In this document: positions 45,884-56,691 of the stretch, piece after piece
How positions within the stretch are numbered: position 1 is the stretch's first letter
Layout: every line of letters starts with the position of its first letter
Origin: Cheiracanthium punctorium
Taxonomy: Eukaryota > Arthropoda > Arachnida > Araneae > Cheiracanthiidae
DNA length: 64,000 nucleotides
Assembly (NCBI GenBank): GCA_038373885.1
Contig: JAWZYV010015836.1
Coordinates: 992,001-1,056,000, forward strand
Reading direction: 5' to 3'
Made by a program: the position numbers and the translations under genes
The notes under the pieces: model-generated
Databases searched by the model: none
Seen by the model: only the letters and a program-made list of their open reading frames with translations
What the model was told of the DNA's origin: nothing

Positions 45884-46080
45884 GACCCTACCATCGCCGA
45901 ATGGATAAGGCAGACGCCCAAAGTGTGAAAGTTCGGTGTTTGGACCCACCGCGCAGATGTCAATCTAATGATATGGAGTTTTGCTTCGTTTTCTCTAGGT
46001 GTAGCGTAGATACACGTATGAACCCTTAAAATATTCCTCCAACCAAACACCCTCCCGTAGGCAGATGTTCCTAGTAGTGA
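45884..46080 (+). repeat. tRNA-derived SINE, third type
   Basis: The head reads TACCATCGCCGAATGGATAA then GGCAGACGCCC (A-box-like) and GTTCGGTGTTTGGACCCA (B-box-like), followed by a non-tRNA body to about 46080 (ATTCCTCCAACCAAACACCC, GGCAGATGTTCCTAGTAGTG). Confidence 0.5.
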
Positions 46081-46824
46081 AGGCTAGCGATAACACAAAA
46101 CAAACAGTAAACTCAAACAATTATTGAATGAAAAAAAAAAAAATGGATAAAGCGTAAACATTTGTATATTATCTTACGACTTGGTTAAAATATATTTTAA
46201 CCTTTAAAAATGGGCGAATAATATTTTATTGCTGCATCTAAGCTGCTATAATAAAAGTATGTAGAACTATCATGATTCTCCTTCTCCAACGAATTTTTAT
46301 GCATATGCACCCTGAAGTAATGTTTACCAATTCTCGATAAAGATAATGTGCAGCGAGCTTACTTGTACTTAATGGAGCACGTTAAATCACTGGCATTTTC
46401 TTAACTTATCATTTTATACTCATTTTTAAACGTAATAATATGATACATTAAACAAGTGTTATAAGTGAAAGTATTACATGTTTAAAAATACATTATTCAA
46501 AATGAAATGTGGCTTTATTTTCAAATTACTCGGATATACTTTAAAATAGGATAGAAATTTTTTTTCCTATACCATAGTTGAGCCTTTAGTTTGTAATTAA
46601 TAGATAAATACTTTGACACAAATAGTTACACATATAAATGTGTGATTGTATACTGTAGAAAGGGGAAGAACTACCTGGAGAGAATAAAAGTACAATATAT
46701 TCGATTATCATTCGTTACAATTACTATGTGTGCATGTGCTATTATAGCTGCAGATTAAAGTGAGCTTTTTATTCATTCGTGAAGGGGTTTTGGTTATAAA
46801 ACATATGTGGCAACGTATATAAAA
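46081..46824. other. Non-coding stretch
   Basis: AT-rich, nothing recognised. Confidence 0.45.
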
Positions 46825-47030
46825 GGCCGACGGAGTTGTATGGCGGGTAAAGCACTGTACACCGGTTTCAGGTTCAACTCCGAATGGACGTGATTGTCAT
46901 GTCCGACCCTTCATAGGGGGTGACGTAGGTCCACCTAATATATAGAGGACCCTATAATAAAGAGACCAACAATTCCGGTCTGTTGTGGCCAAAGCCTTCA
47001 AGGCAGAGGCGGGCCATTGAAAAACAAAAA
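46825..47030 (+). repeat. tRNA-derived SINE related to family 1
   Basis: Head GGCCGACGGAGTTGTATGG with CAGGTTCAACTCC as B box near 46868, then TGTCCGACCCTTCATAGGGG, which matches the core of family 1. The tail (GACCAACAATTCCGGTCTGT, GGCAGAGGCGGGCC) differs, so it is a composite or subfamily. Ends in an A-rich stretch. Confidence 0.65.
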
Positions 47031-47579
47031 ATATGTATATATATAAGTGTTGTCCGGAAACCTTCTTTAGAGTTGAAATTTATTTATTGTTACATTACGC
47101 GAACAGTTGTTACAGTTTAAAACATGCCAGAGTTCATGGGAGAGGGAGAGAGCGAAACAGAATTAGATTAGTAACACAAAATATGTGGAAAAAATATGTT
47201 TCTCCCCTTAGTGCCGCTATTTTATATGAGAAAGACGCTAGGAAATTAAAAGGAACACTATTGGAAATCTTAATGCACCTAACCCAAGTGAAACCGTATG
47301 CACCTTAGATGAGAATATGAGACTTGGGTGGAGAGCAAACATACTGTTTGTTTGCCTTCTGTTTAATCCCTTTGCCTATTTCAACCGAGCAAAGCTACTG
47401 AAAAATGCTCAGAAAATGCTGACAAAAAGGGTCGGAATTGTTCTGATAATAAAAAGGAATATTTTTAAGATGCTTGGATGACAAAAGCAGTTTTGAAAAA
47501 TGTCGACGGAATAGTACGATATTGTAATTTAACACACATAATTCATTGTCTTTTAATTTTATTATATATATGTATGTAT
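47031..47579. other. Non-coding stretch
   Basis: A plus-strand frame over 47033-47308 exists but shows no conserved features. Confidence 0.4.
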
Positions 47580-47745
47580 AGAAGGTGATTCAGAACTCTA
47601 ATAGAAACATGTAAGGTGTGGTAGGGAAAATCAAAACGGTTCAGAGCCACACAGCAATATGGGGTTAGAAACGTCGTCTCTTTGTACCTGTTAATAATCA
47701 CCCAGGAATAACAGTAACCTTTTCGGCTACGGTTCATCAAAACTA
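47580..47745 (-). repeat. Dispersed repeat family C, copy 2
   Basis: Minus-strand reading ATTATTAACAGGTAC, ACGTTTCTAACCCCATATTG, TTGATTTTCCC and TTACATGTTTCTATTAGAGT; corresponds to 40256-40370 and 48590-48720. Confidence 0.55.
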
Positions 47746-48589
47746 ATGGATCTTACAGCGAACAAACTTAAATAAAACTGATTATTAGCAGGATTGATTA
47801 TTAAAGCAGGAATTATTCATTGGTTACAGGCCTGATTATTAAACTAATATATTATGTGTTTATTGCAGAACAATTACAATGCACTCAGTACGGGAAGTGA
47901 ACTGTAATTAGCCCGTAAGCAGGCGTTTGGGTAAATCTCACCCCAGCGACATTTTTTCTTCGTAAAATGGGAGAAATTTTTTTAGAACAAGTTTGCCCCG
48001 TCTTCTACCTTTCAAGGTCAAGGTCTAGTTGAGGTGGGTGAAATAATGTCATTTCTTTGTTATACGGAAAGGAAGAAAATTCCACTTTGGGATTAAATAC
48101 TCCCGCGCGACTAACAAAGTTTCATTACGTTGTTAATGTAAACTAAGTATAAACTAAATGCAAATTAACTATAAATTGACGTTACATTACCGGTATGTAT
48201 TGACAAAAGGCTATTAAATGAAATTAATATCATATTAATAAAGTAATTAGTGTTTTTAGATATAAAGCATATCATATGAAATTTTCTTCTCAGAAAGCAT
48301 GATATTTAAAGGAACTGCTAGAAAATCTCTAAATAAATATGAAAAGCACGATTTCTTCCCATGAAACGTAATAGAACTGATGTATTTTACGTTATAATTC
48401 CACAAATTTGTTTTTCAAACAAGACAAACTGGGGTAAGATTTACCCCATGCGAGTACTTAAGTTACGAAAGTAGACGTGCGTGCTGACGGGTTAGTCTTT
48501 CTTTGATTAGGTACTAGTATGTTCCTGATAAGGTACTATAGTGTTCCAAATAAGGTACTAGTGTTACTGATGAGGTACAGATTTATTAA
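47746..48589. other. Non-coding stretch
   Basis: Contains four short GGTACTA-type repeats at 48508-48575 (AGGTACTAGTATGTTCC, AAGGTACTATAGTGTTCC and variants), a small tandem array. No gene. Confidence 0.45.
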
Positions 48590-48720
48590 AGTGATTATTA
48601 ACAAATAAATGAAAAAAAAACGTTGCCGACACCACTTTGCTACGGGATTATGAACCGTCTTAATTCCGTCTATCAGTCCTTACATGTTTTCTATAAGAGT
48701 TATGGATCAATCTTTATATA
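48590..48720 (+). repeat. Dispersed repeat family C, copy 3
   Basis: ATTATTAACA, CACTTTGCTACGGGATTATG, CTTACATGTTTTCTATAAGA and GAGTTATGG align to the other two copies. Confidence 0.5.
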
Positions 48721-49749
48721 AATTAGAAAAAGAATATACCAAATGTTATTTTTCTACCACTTACGCAAATTAGAAGCTAAACGAATACACATTTATATTA
48801 CCTAAACCCAGATAATTCAAAGAATACGTATTAATTTTTATTTGAAACTTTTTTGCAACAACTTAAAACAATTTGTAATCTAGAAATGAATTAAAACTCT
48901 AGGCATTTAAAATTTTAATAGATTCGATTCTGGGGGAAAAATCAACTCTAAATAAGATTAAACTGTTTCTAAAAGTGGCACGTTGCCACATTTTTAAAGT
49001 ATGACAAATGTTACAGAGGAAATGTTTCTAGGATAGTTTACGAATTATTTTTCAAGGATGGAATTGAAATACACAATTTTAACCAAAATGTTTAAGAGAT
49101 TTTTTTGTACTTTAAATGCTTCATTAAAATGAGTGCCTCATCAGGAATAATAATTAAACTTTACTTAAGCTGAATAATGTAGAGTATTTTAAAGGTATTC
49201 TGTTGTAAAGACATATTCATGATGAGTTTAAGCTCAATCCGTTGAAAGATTACTTTTGTTTACATTTATTTGTCACATTATTCTAATCACAGTATATTTA
49301 TTATAATGTATATGTTTCCTTAACCGTAATATACACAACACACACATGTGTGTGCGTGTGTGTATGTGTATGATTTAGAAAATTCTGGACGGCAGAGGCG
49401 ATGTTCGATTTCTACAAAGTCTCCCGTGTTCGAGAAGAGAGAAAGAGATTATAAAGCACCTGCTCCGAAATGAAGGTTAATTGCCCGTGTCTAACATATT
49501 TATATGCTAAACAAGGGGAGGTGGGAGTGGGAGGGGTTTTTCATTGCCTTAAAGCATTCTAATCTTTAAAAGCATTTCCAAACAAAAGCAGTTTACTTTT
49601 GAAAGCTATTCAAAAGTAGAAATTACGCTCTTGACCTTGGATGGGTTCATCTTCCATTCCCAGTGCAATATCGCAATTTAACTCTTTGGATCCCGTAATA
49701 GCTGAAATCAGTCCCCATAGGTGCATTATAACAGGAGTTGACCACATAT
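48721..49749. other. Non-coding stretch
   Basis: A short self-complementary CA/TG block lies at 49332-49371. No gene recognised. Confidence 0.45.
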
Positions 49750-50120
49750 ATATCTATAGTAAAAAGGCTTAACTTACGAATCAACGTAGCATCCACTCAG
49801 CCGATACAAAGTTCTAAATATCCTATCCATGTAATGAAAAATGTTTTGATTTAGGGAAACATTCATAATTAAACAACATATCCAAAAATAGAAAAATATA
49901 TGAAATCAATAAAAAGGAAAATACGATTATGTGGACAAATTGAAAAGTGAAGTACGGATTGGAATGTACAAAGTAGGGTAGTAAGCATCCAGTTAAGCTC
50001 GTCAGGCCCCACAAACCGAATACTTACTACCCAAAGAAAAACGAAATGACAGGATTTCATTGTAGTTACTTAGCACAAAGAAAGCTAAATGTGTAACTAC
50101 GGGGAGACATCCTGTTAAGA
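49750..50120 (-). repeat. Dispersed block A, copy 2
   Basis: Second copy of the block at 14800-15130. On the minus strand GGGTAGTAAGTATTCGG pairs with the later CTTACTACCC around a loop holding GGCCTGACGAGC. Blocks A, B and the Penelope-like coding remnant follow in the same order as in the 14.8-16.8 kb copy. Confidence 0.6.
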
Positions 50121-50150
50121 AGCAAACGTAAAAAAAAAGAATGGAGAGTA

Positions 50151-50189
50151 CATGGTCATATTAACACAATTTGTGTTCATATGACCATG
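50151..50189. repeat. Hairpin with 19-bp arms (one mismatch)
   Basis: CATGGTCATATTAACACAA (50151-50169) and TTGTGTTCATATGACCATG (50171-50189) pair except for one base; GGGGACCATGG follows immediately. Confidence 0.85.
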
Positions 50190-50438
50190 GGGACCATGGT
50201 ACACGCACGGTAGGAAACGAAAATTTTCCTTACATGTGTAATTCGAAATTATTCGCGATGTGGAATTAAAAAAAAAAGAGCACAATTATTTGACTCTTAA
50301 TGTGAAGTTTGTGTCATGAGTACTAACCTGATCATTGCAGTATAATGACTCAAAAAACTACGTCAGTGTCATTCACTATCAAAAATGTGGAAAGCCTAAT
50401 GGTTTGCAGAGAACTCCTGGCTTTCAAAATGTCTTATT

Positions 50439-51252
50439 CAGGGGCGTAGCCAGAGGGGGGGATATCGGGATATATCCCCCCCGAAATTTTTGGATTAGTG
50501 ATGAAATTCCGTCTATTTATGCATATGTAAGTTCATATATGGAGGAACGTAATACAACGTTAAAATAAAATTATACTCGCAACCTTCATGCATATGTTAG
50601 GCAACGCCTGCGCTAAATTAAATGCCAAAAATAAAAATAGTAAATAGAAAAAATTTAATATATCGCACTTGAAACGAACTTTGTAAGTTTTAAAATGAAC
50701 ATTTTCAGCGCCGTGAAAACATTTCAATTTTTAAATAAGCACCGGATTAAAATACCACTTCTAATAATAATAATCGTGAATTTCTTAGTTTATTTCTACA
50801 CTAAATTTTAATCAAAATATCGTCTCCCTGTGTAGAAAATAAAATTCAAGATGCGACAGTTTTAAAATTATTTTACGAAAAACAATCGCGAAGCAGATGC
50901 TTAGTAAAAAAATTCCTAAAAATCGGTAAATCACGTTACGTATTCAGAACAAACTGTTTTTAAAAGAAAATTTTCTCCTCTATCCGATGATACAAATGCC
51001 GTTTTGCTGCGAGCGTAATTTCCGCCGTTATTACGAATTAGGTGAGAAAAAATGCCAAAAATCGCATAAAACAAAATAAAAAAAATCTAGGTCGAATTTT
51101 GAAAAAATCGCTTCGAGGTGCACAACTACATATTTACATCTTCCCGAGTACCAAATTTGGTGTTTCTAGGTGTAGCCGTTTGTCCGTAACGCTGCCGACA
51201 GACACACACACACACACACACACAGACACCTTCTTTTATAATAAGTAGAGAT
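50439..51252 (+). mobile_element. Block B element, longer copy
   Basis: Opens CAGGGGCGTAGCCAG and GATATCGGGATATATCCCCC like 15394, but continues to about 51252. Its last part contains GTACCAAATTTGGTGTTTCT, GCCGTTTGTCCGTAACG, a (CA)n run at 51204-51224 and TTCTTTTATAATAAGTAGAG. Endings with such a CA run before an AT-rich tail are common in arthropod retro- and helitron-type elements. No coding frame is present, so superfamily and boundaries are uncertain. Confidence 0.4.
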
Positions 51253-51374
51253 AATAGACATGTTCAAATTTAAACTCATGTTATTATTATTATTATTTTG
51301 AGAGAGAGAGAACAATAAGCGTGTTCTAATTAGAAGCCGTAATTTACCAATCTCCCCACCCCTTTTTTTTAAAT

Positions 51375-51970
51375 AATTTTTTTATAGTATCAAGCCAGCA
51401 ACCAAACCCCAACCTCTCCAAACAAGAATTCCCAATAAGGACACAAGTTTATAGTAGGTATAATTGCAACTTGGAAATAGAATCGAATGTAGAAATTTTC
51501 TACGGTAATTATACCTTAATGCAGTATAATACAGTGAAGATATATTCTCAGACTTAAAATTACTAGTACAAAGAGACAGTACTCTATGTAGGCAATTAGC
51601 TGTGATATTTCTAAATACAGATATATGCATGCATGATGTAAAATATGTTAAACTAAATACATTAAAAGTAAACTCATTTCTTTTAATGTATATATTAAAA
51701 GTGAGTTCTTTGTCCCTACTAATTAGTATTTGTAAATCAAAAAATTTAATGCTGTTATCAGGTAGAGGACTTGTAATTAATTCTAAATTACCAGGAGGAG
51801 TAATAGGCAATATATCGGTGTTGGCATATTTTTATAATGCTTTTATGTGTTATTTAATAAGTTCATTCTTGTTTTACGTACATTCTTATTTTCCAAACAT
51901 AAAATACTTCGGGTTGAAGACGTAATAGGAAGTGGGATTTTTAACTATTAATTATACACTACATTAAGAA
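51375..51970 (-). mobile_element. Penelope-like retroelement fragment, copy 2 (RT C-terminal part)
   Basis: An open minus-strand frame (51810-51382) reads IKFFDLQILISRDKELTFNI, then YIKRNEFTFNVFSLTYFTS, NFKSENISSLYYTALRYNYR and ends near LVSLLGILVWRGWG. This is the region after the YxDD motif of the RT, and it aligns with 15590-15960 at both DNA and protein level (TTTAATGCAGTAT, CTTGTACAAAGAGACA, TAATTCTAAATTA). The part carrying YxDD and GIY-YIG is not present, so it is truncated. Confidence 0.7.
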
Positions 51971-53264
51971 TTGTCTCCTTGGATTAAAAAAAAAAACTCA
52001 TAATGTTATGCTAAACACTACGACAAAAATAAATATTATGATTTTCAGTTTCTTTGTTAAAACTGAAAAACACACACATATTCGACCATAAGCTTGAAAT
52101 ATGTCATAATATATTAAGTGAATAGAAATGCACTATAAAGACTGGTTTTGAATGCTATTCTGGATAAAATATGAAATATCTGCATCGTAAGATAGTTTTA
52201 AGCTGCGTTATCCGAGACTATCGCTTTCATCGTCTAATCCATAACTTACTTTAAGCAGCGCATAATACAAAGTGTTATTGCATTAAATGCGCAAGTACGC
52301 ATTCTAAACAAAGTCATTGTTTACCGTTACTGAAACTGGAAATGCACCCTGTAATTTAATCCCTGGAGAAGATGACTCGTCTAGGATTTGTTCGCTAAAA
52401 TATAGTTTGAGTGCAATTTCGAAATATTTCAGCTTTGTAGAGAGTTTTGAATTCAGTTGAAATATCTTAGAACGAAAGATACTAAATTCGGATTTTTATA
52501 ATTAAGAGAACTATATTAAATTTCGTATGGAAAAATTTTATAGAATTTTATTCACCGCAAACAAGTTATTTCGGCAAATGCTTTCGATATCGAAATGGAG
52601 AAACATACTGAGATGAACCTTTGATTTCTAAAATGGATCGGTATGCTGATATTCGATTTAAGCGGCGAGCTTCTTAAACATATTTAAAGCAGAATGAATC
52701 ACTCAAATAATAAAATATTCGATTTAGGAGCCGTTCATTTCACAACTCTGAAAATGCAATAAAAACTGTACAACAATAATACGTTGTTTTTCAAAACATG
52801 TTTGAATTTTTTACAGTGATTACTCTTCAAAGTATATCATGGTTTTATTCAACATTTATGTTACTAAACAAACCGTATTGTTGCAGAATACTCTGCTTGT
52901 TTCCGGGGTTCGTAGAAAGTTCTAGTAAAAAAAAAGTCCACTTGTCAGGATGGAACACGAACTTTATTGCTTCTAGAAGTTCGTCGAGCAATCATCTGTA
53001 CAAAATTCAAGAGCACAATCAAGCAGTAATGTACTTTTAACAGTCCTCTTAGATGTGAAGCTCTCACGAATGCTGTAATTCTCACACAAAATAAAACACA
53101 TCCACAGGTAAAAATTCAGTGGAAATATTCGAGGGATAACAGTAACAGTCCCTCAAGACTCAGCAACCAAGAATTTACACACAGCACTTAAAAACAACTT
53201 GGAAAAGCAAGTCAAAACACTGCTTCTCTAGCGTCAATACAAAGCGTAACACAGCAAACTCACT
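51971..53264. other. Non-coding stretch
   Basis: AT-rich; no supported gene. The plus-strand frame at 52798-53040 is not convincing. Confidence 0.45.
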
Positions 53265-53785
53265 CAGAGGGAGATCAACTCAGACTGAACTGGGGTCTTT
53301 GACAGCTTCTATTTATAGTCAACGCAGAACCTACAAGAATCTTCCAGAAAACTCTATTTCTCGAGGATTCCACATAAAGCGGGAATTTTGATTAAGTCAT
53401 AGAAAAGAAATATTAGGCTATAGTGTTATTTTAATGCAGAAAAACCAACTTTCAGGCCTCATTGGATAAATCGCGCCAAATGAAAAAAATGTTGCAAGCT
53501 TGTCAACTTTTGGCGAAATATCTCCGAATTTGGCGCCCAAAATAAGTCTCCAAAGTGAAGGTACGGAAGGCCTAAGGTCCAATATTTCTCGAGATTTCTA
53601 GAAATTGCATACATTTGAATGGGAAACCAAAATCTCCGCATGTCCGGTTCTAGTTGTCCGATTTTGATGCAACAAAGAGCAAAATTTAACTATTTGGAGA
53701 GTAGAATACGAATTTTAAACTATTTTAAGCCCCAAAACAGCGGCTTGTCAAGAAAATTCGTAACAGTATTTAACGCTTCTTTAAA
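53265..53785 (+). repeat. Promoter-like repeat R, copy 1 (possible solo LTR)
   Basis: Matches 54665-55135 over its length: ACTGAACTGGGG, TATTTATAG (TATA-like, 53310), AAAACCAACTTTCAGGCC, TTGGCGAAATAT, GTCCGGTTCTAGTTG, GATTTTGATGCAACAAA, CTATTTTAAGCCCCA and AAAATTCGTAACA. It contains GAATCTTCCAGAA at 53337-53349 (three alternating nGAAn/nTTCn units) and TTTCTCGAGATTTCTAGAAA at 53585-53604 (four units, one imperfect), the pattern bound by heat shock factor. A long terminal repeat is a reasonable guess, but the boundaries are not defined. Confidence 0.6.
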
Positions 53786-54240
53786 AATAAATATGGCTTG
53801 CTTTTTTTGGAATACTGAATTCAAATAAAGTGCGCTACAAGTGTTTAGACATAAAACCTGATCTCATTTTTAGAGACAGTGTAATGATGAAAGTATAGCT
53901 TCAGATTTTTAATTTTTTTCCCATTTCTTTCTAATGGCTGGACCAATTGTTAGGTGTAGCCATGACCACGGCATAAGCCGGTGATGTTGGTTTTTTCATT
54001 ATGGGGCGTCCAGTATGTAGGACAACGTTCCCACTCCCACTGAGTGCTCCCCTGATTTGTAACGGATTCCAGATGAGAGACCTAACACTTGACTCGGCAC
54101 CAGCCGAGGTATCGTTTGAACATAGAGCACATTGAAGCCATAAAAATTTTACAAGCAGGAGCTCACGATAGAGTACAGGATTTCACAGCAGTCCAGCCGG
54201 GAGAGGATACCATCCTCTGAAGCCCTGACCAAGGTTGACG
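53786..54240. other. Mixed stretch with a GC-richer block
   Basis: The block 53930-54230 (for example GACCACGGCATAAGCCGG and CCAGCCGGGAGAGGATACC) is more GC-rich and could be an old SINE-type repeat; I could not find clear A and B boxes. Confidence 0.3.
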
Positions 54241-54664
54241 TAACTTCCCAAAGTTTAGCCAACCAATTAAGAAAAAAAGTTTTGTCAAGTGGGTTCGTTT
54301 TAGTAGACATATATATTTAGAAAATTATCGTGTAACACAACCATTTTAAACGTGAAAACTAATAGCTGTGTACAAGATATATATTTCTTTGGAAATGAAA
54401 TGATTTATACAATAGGAAAATTAAAACTAAAATCTCCGTTTGAAATATTTTTAAAACAGTATTCACTGTAAAATTACTGTCTAGTGTAGATTCACAGCCA
54501 CATTCATTCTTGGACTTTTCTTTTTCAAAGAGGCTACTTGGAAAGGCCGTCTGACATGCACTTCGACTGCCTGAAGTACCAAAACTGCTTGAAAATTTTG
54601 TTTTACCCAAATAAAACAGAACCCATGGCACCGCATGTATCACAAAGCAAGCGTACTCACTCAC

Positions 54665-55135
54665 AACTTGATCCACACTACGGGAATTCAACTCACACTG
54701 AACTGGGGCCAATGAAACACTCGTATTTATAGCTGGCGCAGAAGGCGGGAATTTTCATTATGTCATAGAACAGAAATGTTAGGTTTTTATGTGTTTTTAA
54801 TGCAGGAAAACCAACTTTCAGGCCCCATTGGGAAAATTGCGCCAAATTACAAAAATGTCGCCAAGCTTGCCGACTTTTGGTGAAATATCGCCAAATTTGG
54901 CGTAAAAAATAAGCCCTCAAAAGTGAAGAGATCGAAGCCCTAGGACCCATATTTCTCGAGTTTTCTAGAAACCCATAGAAAAACAATGGGGAATCCGAAA
55001 CCTCCGTATCTCCGGTTCTAGTTGACCGATTTTGATACAACAAAAAGCAAAATTTATCTATTTGAAGCATAGGATACGAATTTTGAACTATTTTAAGCCC
55101 CAGAACAGCGGATTGCGCCGAAAATTCGTAACAAT
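54665..55135 (+). repeat. Promoter-like repeat R, copy 2 (possible solo LTR)
   Basis: Second copy of the repeat at 53265, with CACACTGAACTGGGGCC, GTATTTATAG (54722), AACCAACTTTCAGGCCCCAT, TCGCCAAGCTTGCCGACTTT and TTTCTCGAGTTTTCTAGAAA (54952-54971). The heat-shock-like four-unit block is kept in both copies at the same place although the flanking sequence differs. Homology ends at AAAATTCGTAACA in both. Confidence 0.6.
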
Positions 55136-55159
55136 ACGGAGTTACACGTCGGAGAGTTA

Positions 55160-55420
55160 AGCGTCCGTAATGCATCGTTTAAGTTTCTTCAATGTTCGTG
55201 AAGGGGTCGCATACACCTGATGTTTCAGGTATCCCTACAGCAAAAAATACAGTGTAGTCTGATCAGGCGAACTTGGAGATCACTCTTCGAAACCGCCATA
55301 CACAATTAATTCGTTCCCGAATCTCTTGACGATGTGCTGCTTCACGAGGGGATGTCTTGTTAACGTCGCGCTGACGTGTTGCCCCCGAACGGTTATTATT
55401 TCTCCTTCATTAAAGTTTCG
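55160..55420 (-). pseudogene. Mariner-type transposase fragment
   Basis: Minus-strand translation reads KRFGNELIVYGGFEE, stop, SPSSPDQTTLYFLL, stop, GYLKHQVYATPSRTLKKLK. This parallels the W-P-x-R-S-P-D-L-x-P-x-D-F-F-L-W-G-Y-L-K-x-x-V-Y segment around the last catalytic residue of a group of IS630/mariner-type transposases. Two stops and lost residues make it a relic. Confidence 0.7.
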
Positions 55421-55741
55421 TGACGTCAGAAAAAGAAAGAAAAGCGCATTTTAACAGTTCTATTCTTCGCATTAATGTCCACTAGGCGTCTTTTTGTACT
55501 AAATCGATGATCCCCTAATGGTCAATAGCCTTGTAAACAACTATTTTCCCTATCTTGATCCTGTTACAAAATAAGAATGACAAATCCGCATTTTTCCACT
55601 AGGTGGCGTCATAAGTGGTTTCATTCAGTAGCGCATGGCTTATTTACTATACCAGGACACAACTTTCATGAATATAGCAGTAGCTGTTTCGAAGGTAAGA
55701 GGTTGTGAAGAACTTTAGTGGGTATACTGTATACAGTGTGA
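55421..55741. other. Flank of mariner relics
   Basis: Holds short repeated motifs (GTCCACTAGGCGTC and CCACTAGGTGGCGTC). No gene recognised. Confidence 0.4.
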
Positions 55742-56655
55742 ATGCTGATTCATTTTACAAACTTTGAAGGCTGGCACAGGACATTGTAACAATCGCATTT
55801 TGTATAGGAATGTATGGCCAAAACGAAGCATCGAAGCACAAACACAGGAAACAACAAATGATAGCGAAAGTGTTATATTTTCATATCCTCGTGTACAAGT
55901 GGAAATTAATTTACATTAAGTGTTCAAAATTGCACCCATCAGCATTGATACACGCTTGACAGCGTCGATGCAGCGATTGACAAACACTTTCAAAGATACC
56001 AGTGATTTCACGTATCCGTGCAACAGCTACAGATACTCGAGCAACCAGAGCAATCTTAATCGGAGTCTGCTGGAGTGGCATAAATGTCATTCTTCAAATG
56101 TCCCCATAAAAAGAAATCGCCCATGTGCAGCGATTGACAAACACTTTCAAAGATACAAGTGATTTCACGTATCCGTGCAACAGCTACAGATACTCGAGCA
56201 ACCAGAGCAATCTTAATCGGATTCTGCTGGAGTGGCATAAATGTCATTCTTCAAATGTCCCCATAAAAAGAAATCGAGGGGCGGGGCGTCAAATCGGGAG
56301 ACCGGGGTGGCCAGATCCATCACGCCCAATCCATCGAATGCCAAATGTCGCATTCAAGTACCGACGAACATATAGAACTAGGCTGGCGCTCCATCATGCT
56401 GAAACCACGTGCGGTTTCTAATGGTGAATAGAAGAAAACTGAAACGAGAATGGCCTCTCTTCCCCAAATCAACGTGGACTGGCTACCTATCGGCAACGGA
56501 ATCAACTCCTAACTCCGTTTCACCTCTGTCTCCTGCATTTGTCCTTTCCTGTATTTGTGGTTCGACGCTTCACTTTTGAGCATACATTCCTGTGCAAAAT
56601 GTGATTGTTACAGTGTCCTGTACCAGCCCTCAAAGTTTGTAGCATGAATTAGCAG
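55742..56655 (-). mobile_element. Deleted mariner-type transposon with about 85-bp inverted ends
   Basis: The 5' end (about 55742-55825: GCTGATTCATTTTACAAACT, GGCTGGCACAGGACATTGTA) matches the inverse of the 3' end (about 56570-56655: ACAGTGTCCTGTACCAGCCC, AAGTTTGTAGCATGAATTAG) at roughly 80 percent; TA follows at 56656. Inside, minus-strand relics of a transposase read WFQHDGAPA near 56400, then PPLDFFLWGHLKNDIYATP near 56275-56235 and SVAVARIREITCIFESVCQS. The N-terminal two thirds of the gene are missing, so it is non-autonomous. Confidence 0.8.
55963..56276. repeat. 157-bp tandem duplication inside the mariner relic
   Basis: Two almost identical copies (for example CAGCGATTGACAAACACTTT at 55971 and 56128; CCCCATAAAAAGAAATCG ending at 56119 and 56276) repeat the DFFLWGHLKNDIYATP coding segment. 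Only a few bases differ, so the duplication is recent relative to the decay of the gene. Confidence 0.9.
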
Positions 56656-56674
56656 TAATATATATAGCCTGTAT

Positions 56675-56691
56675 ATATATATATATATAAA
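56675..56691. repeat. Short (TA)n
   Basis: TA run directly before the Penelope-like tail repeat at 56692. Confidence 0.8.
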
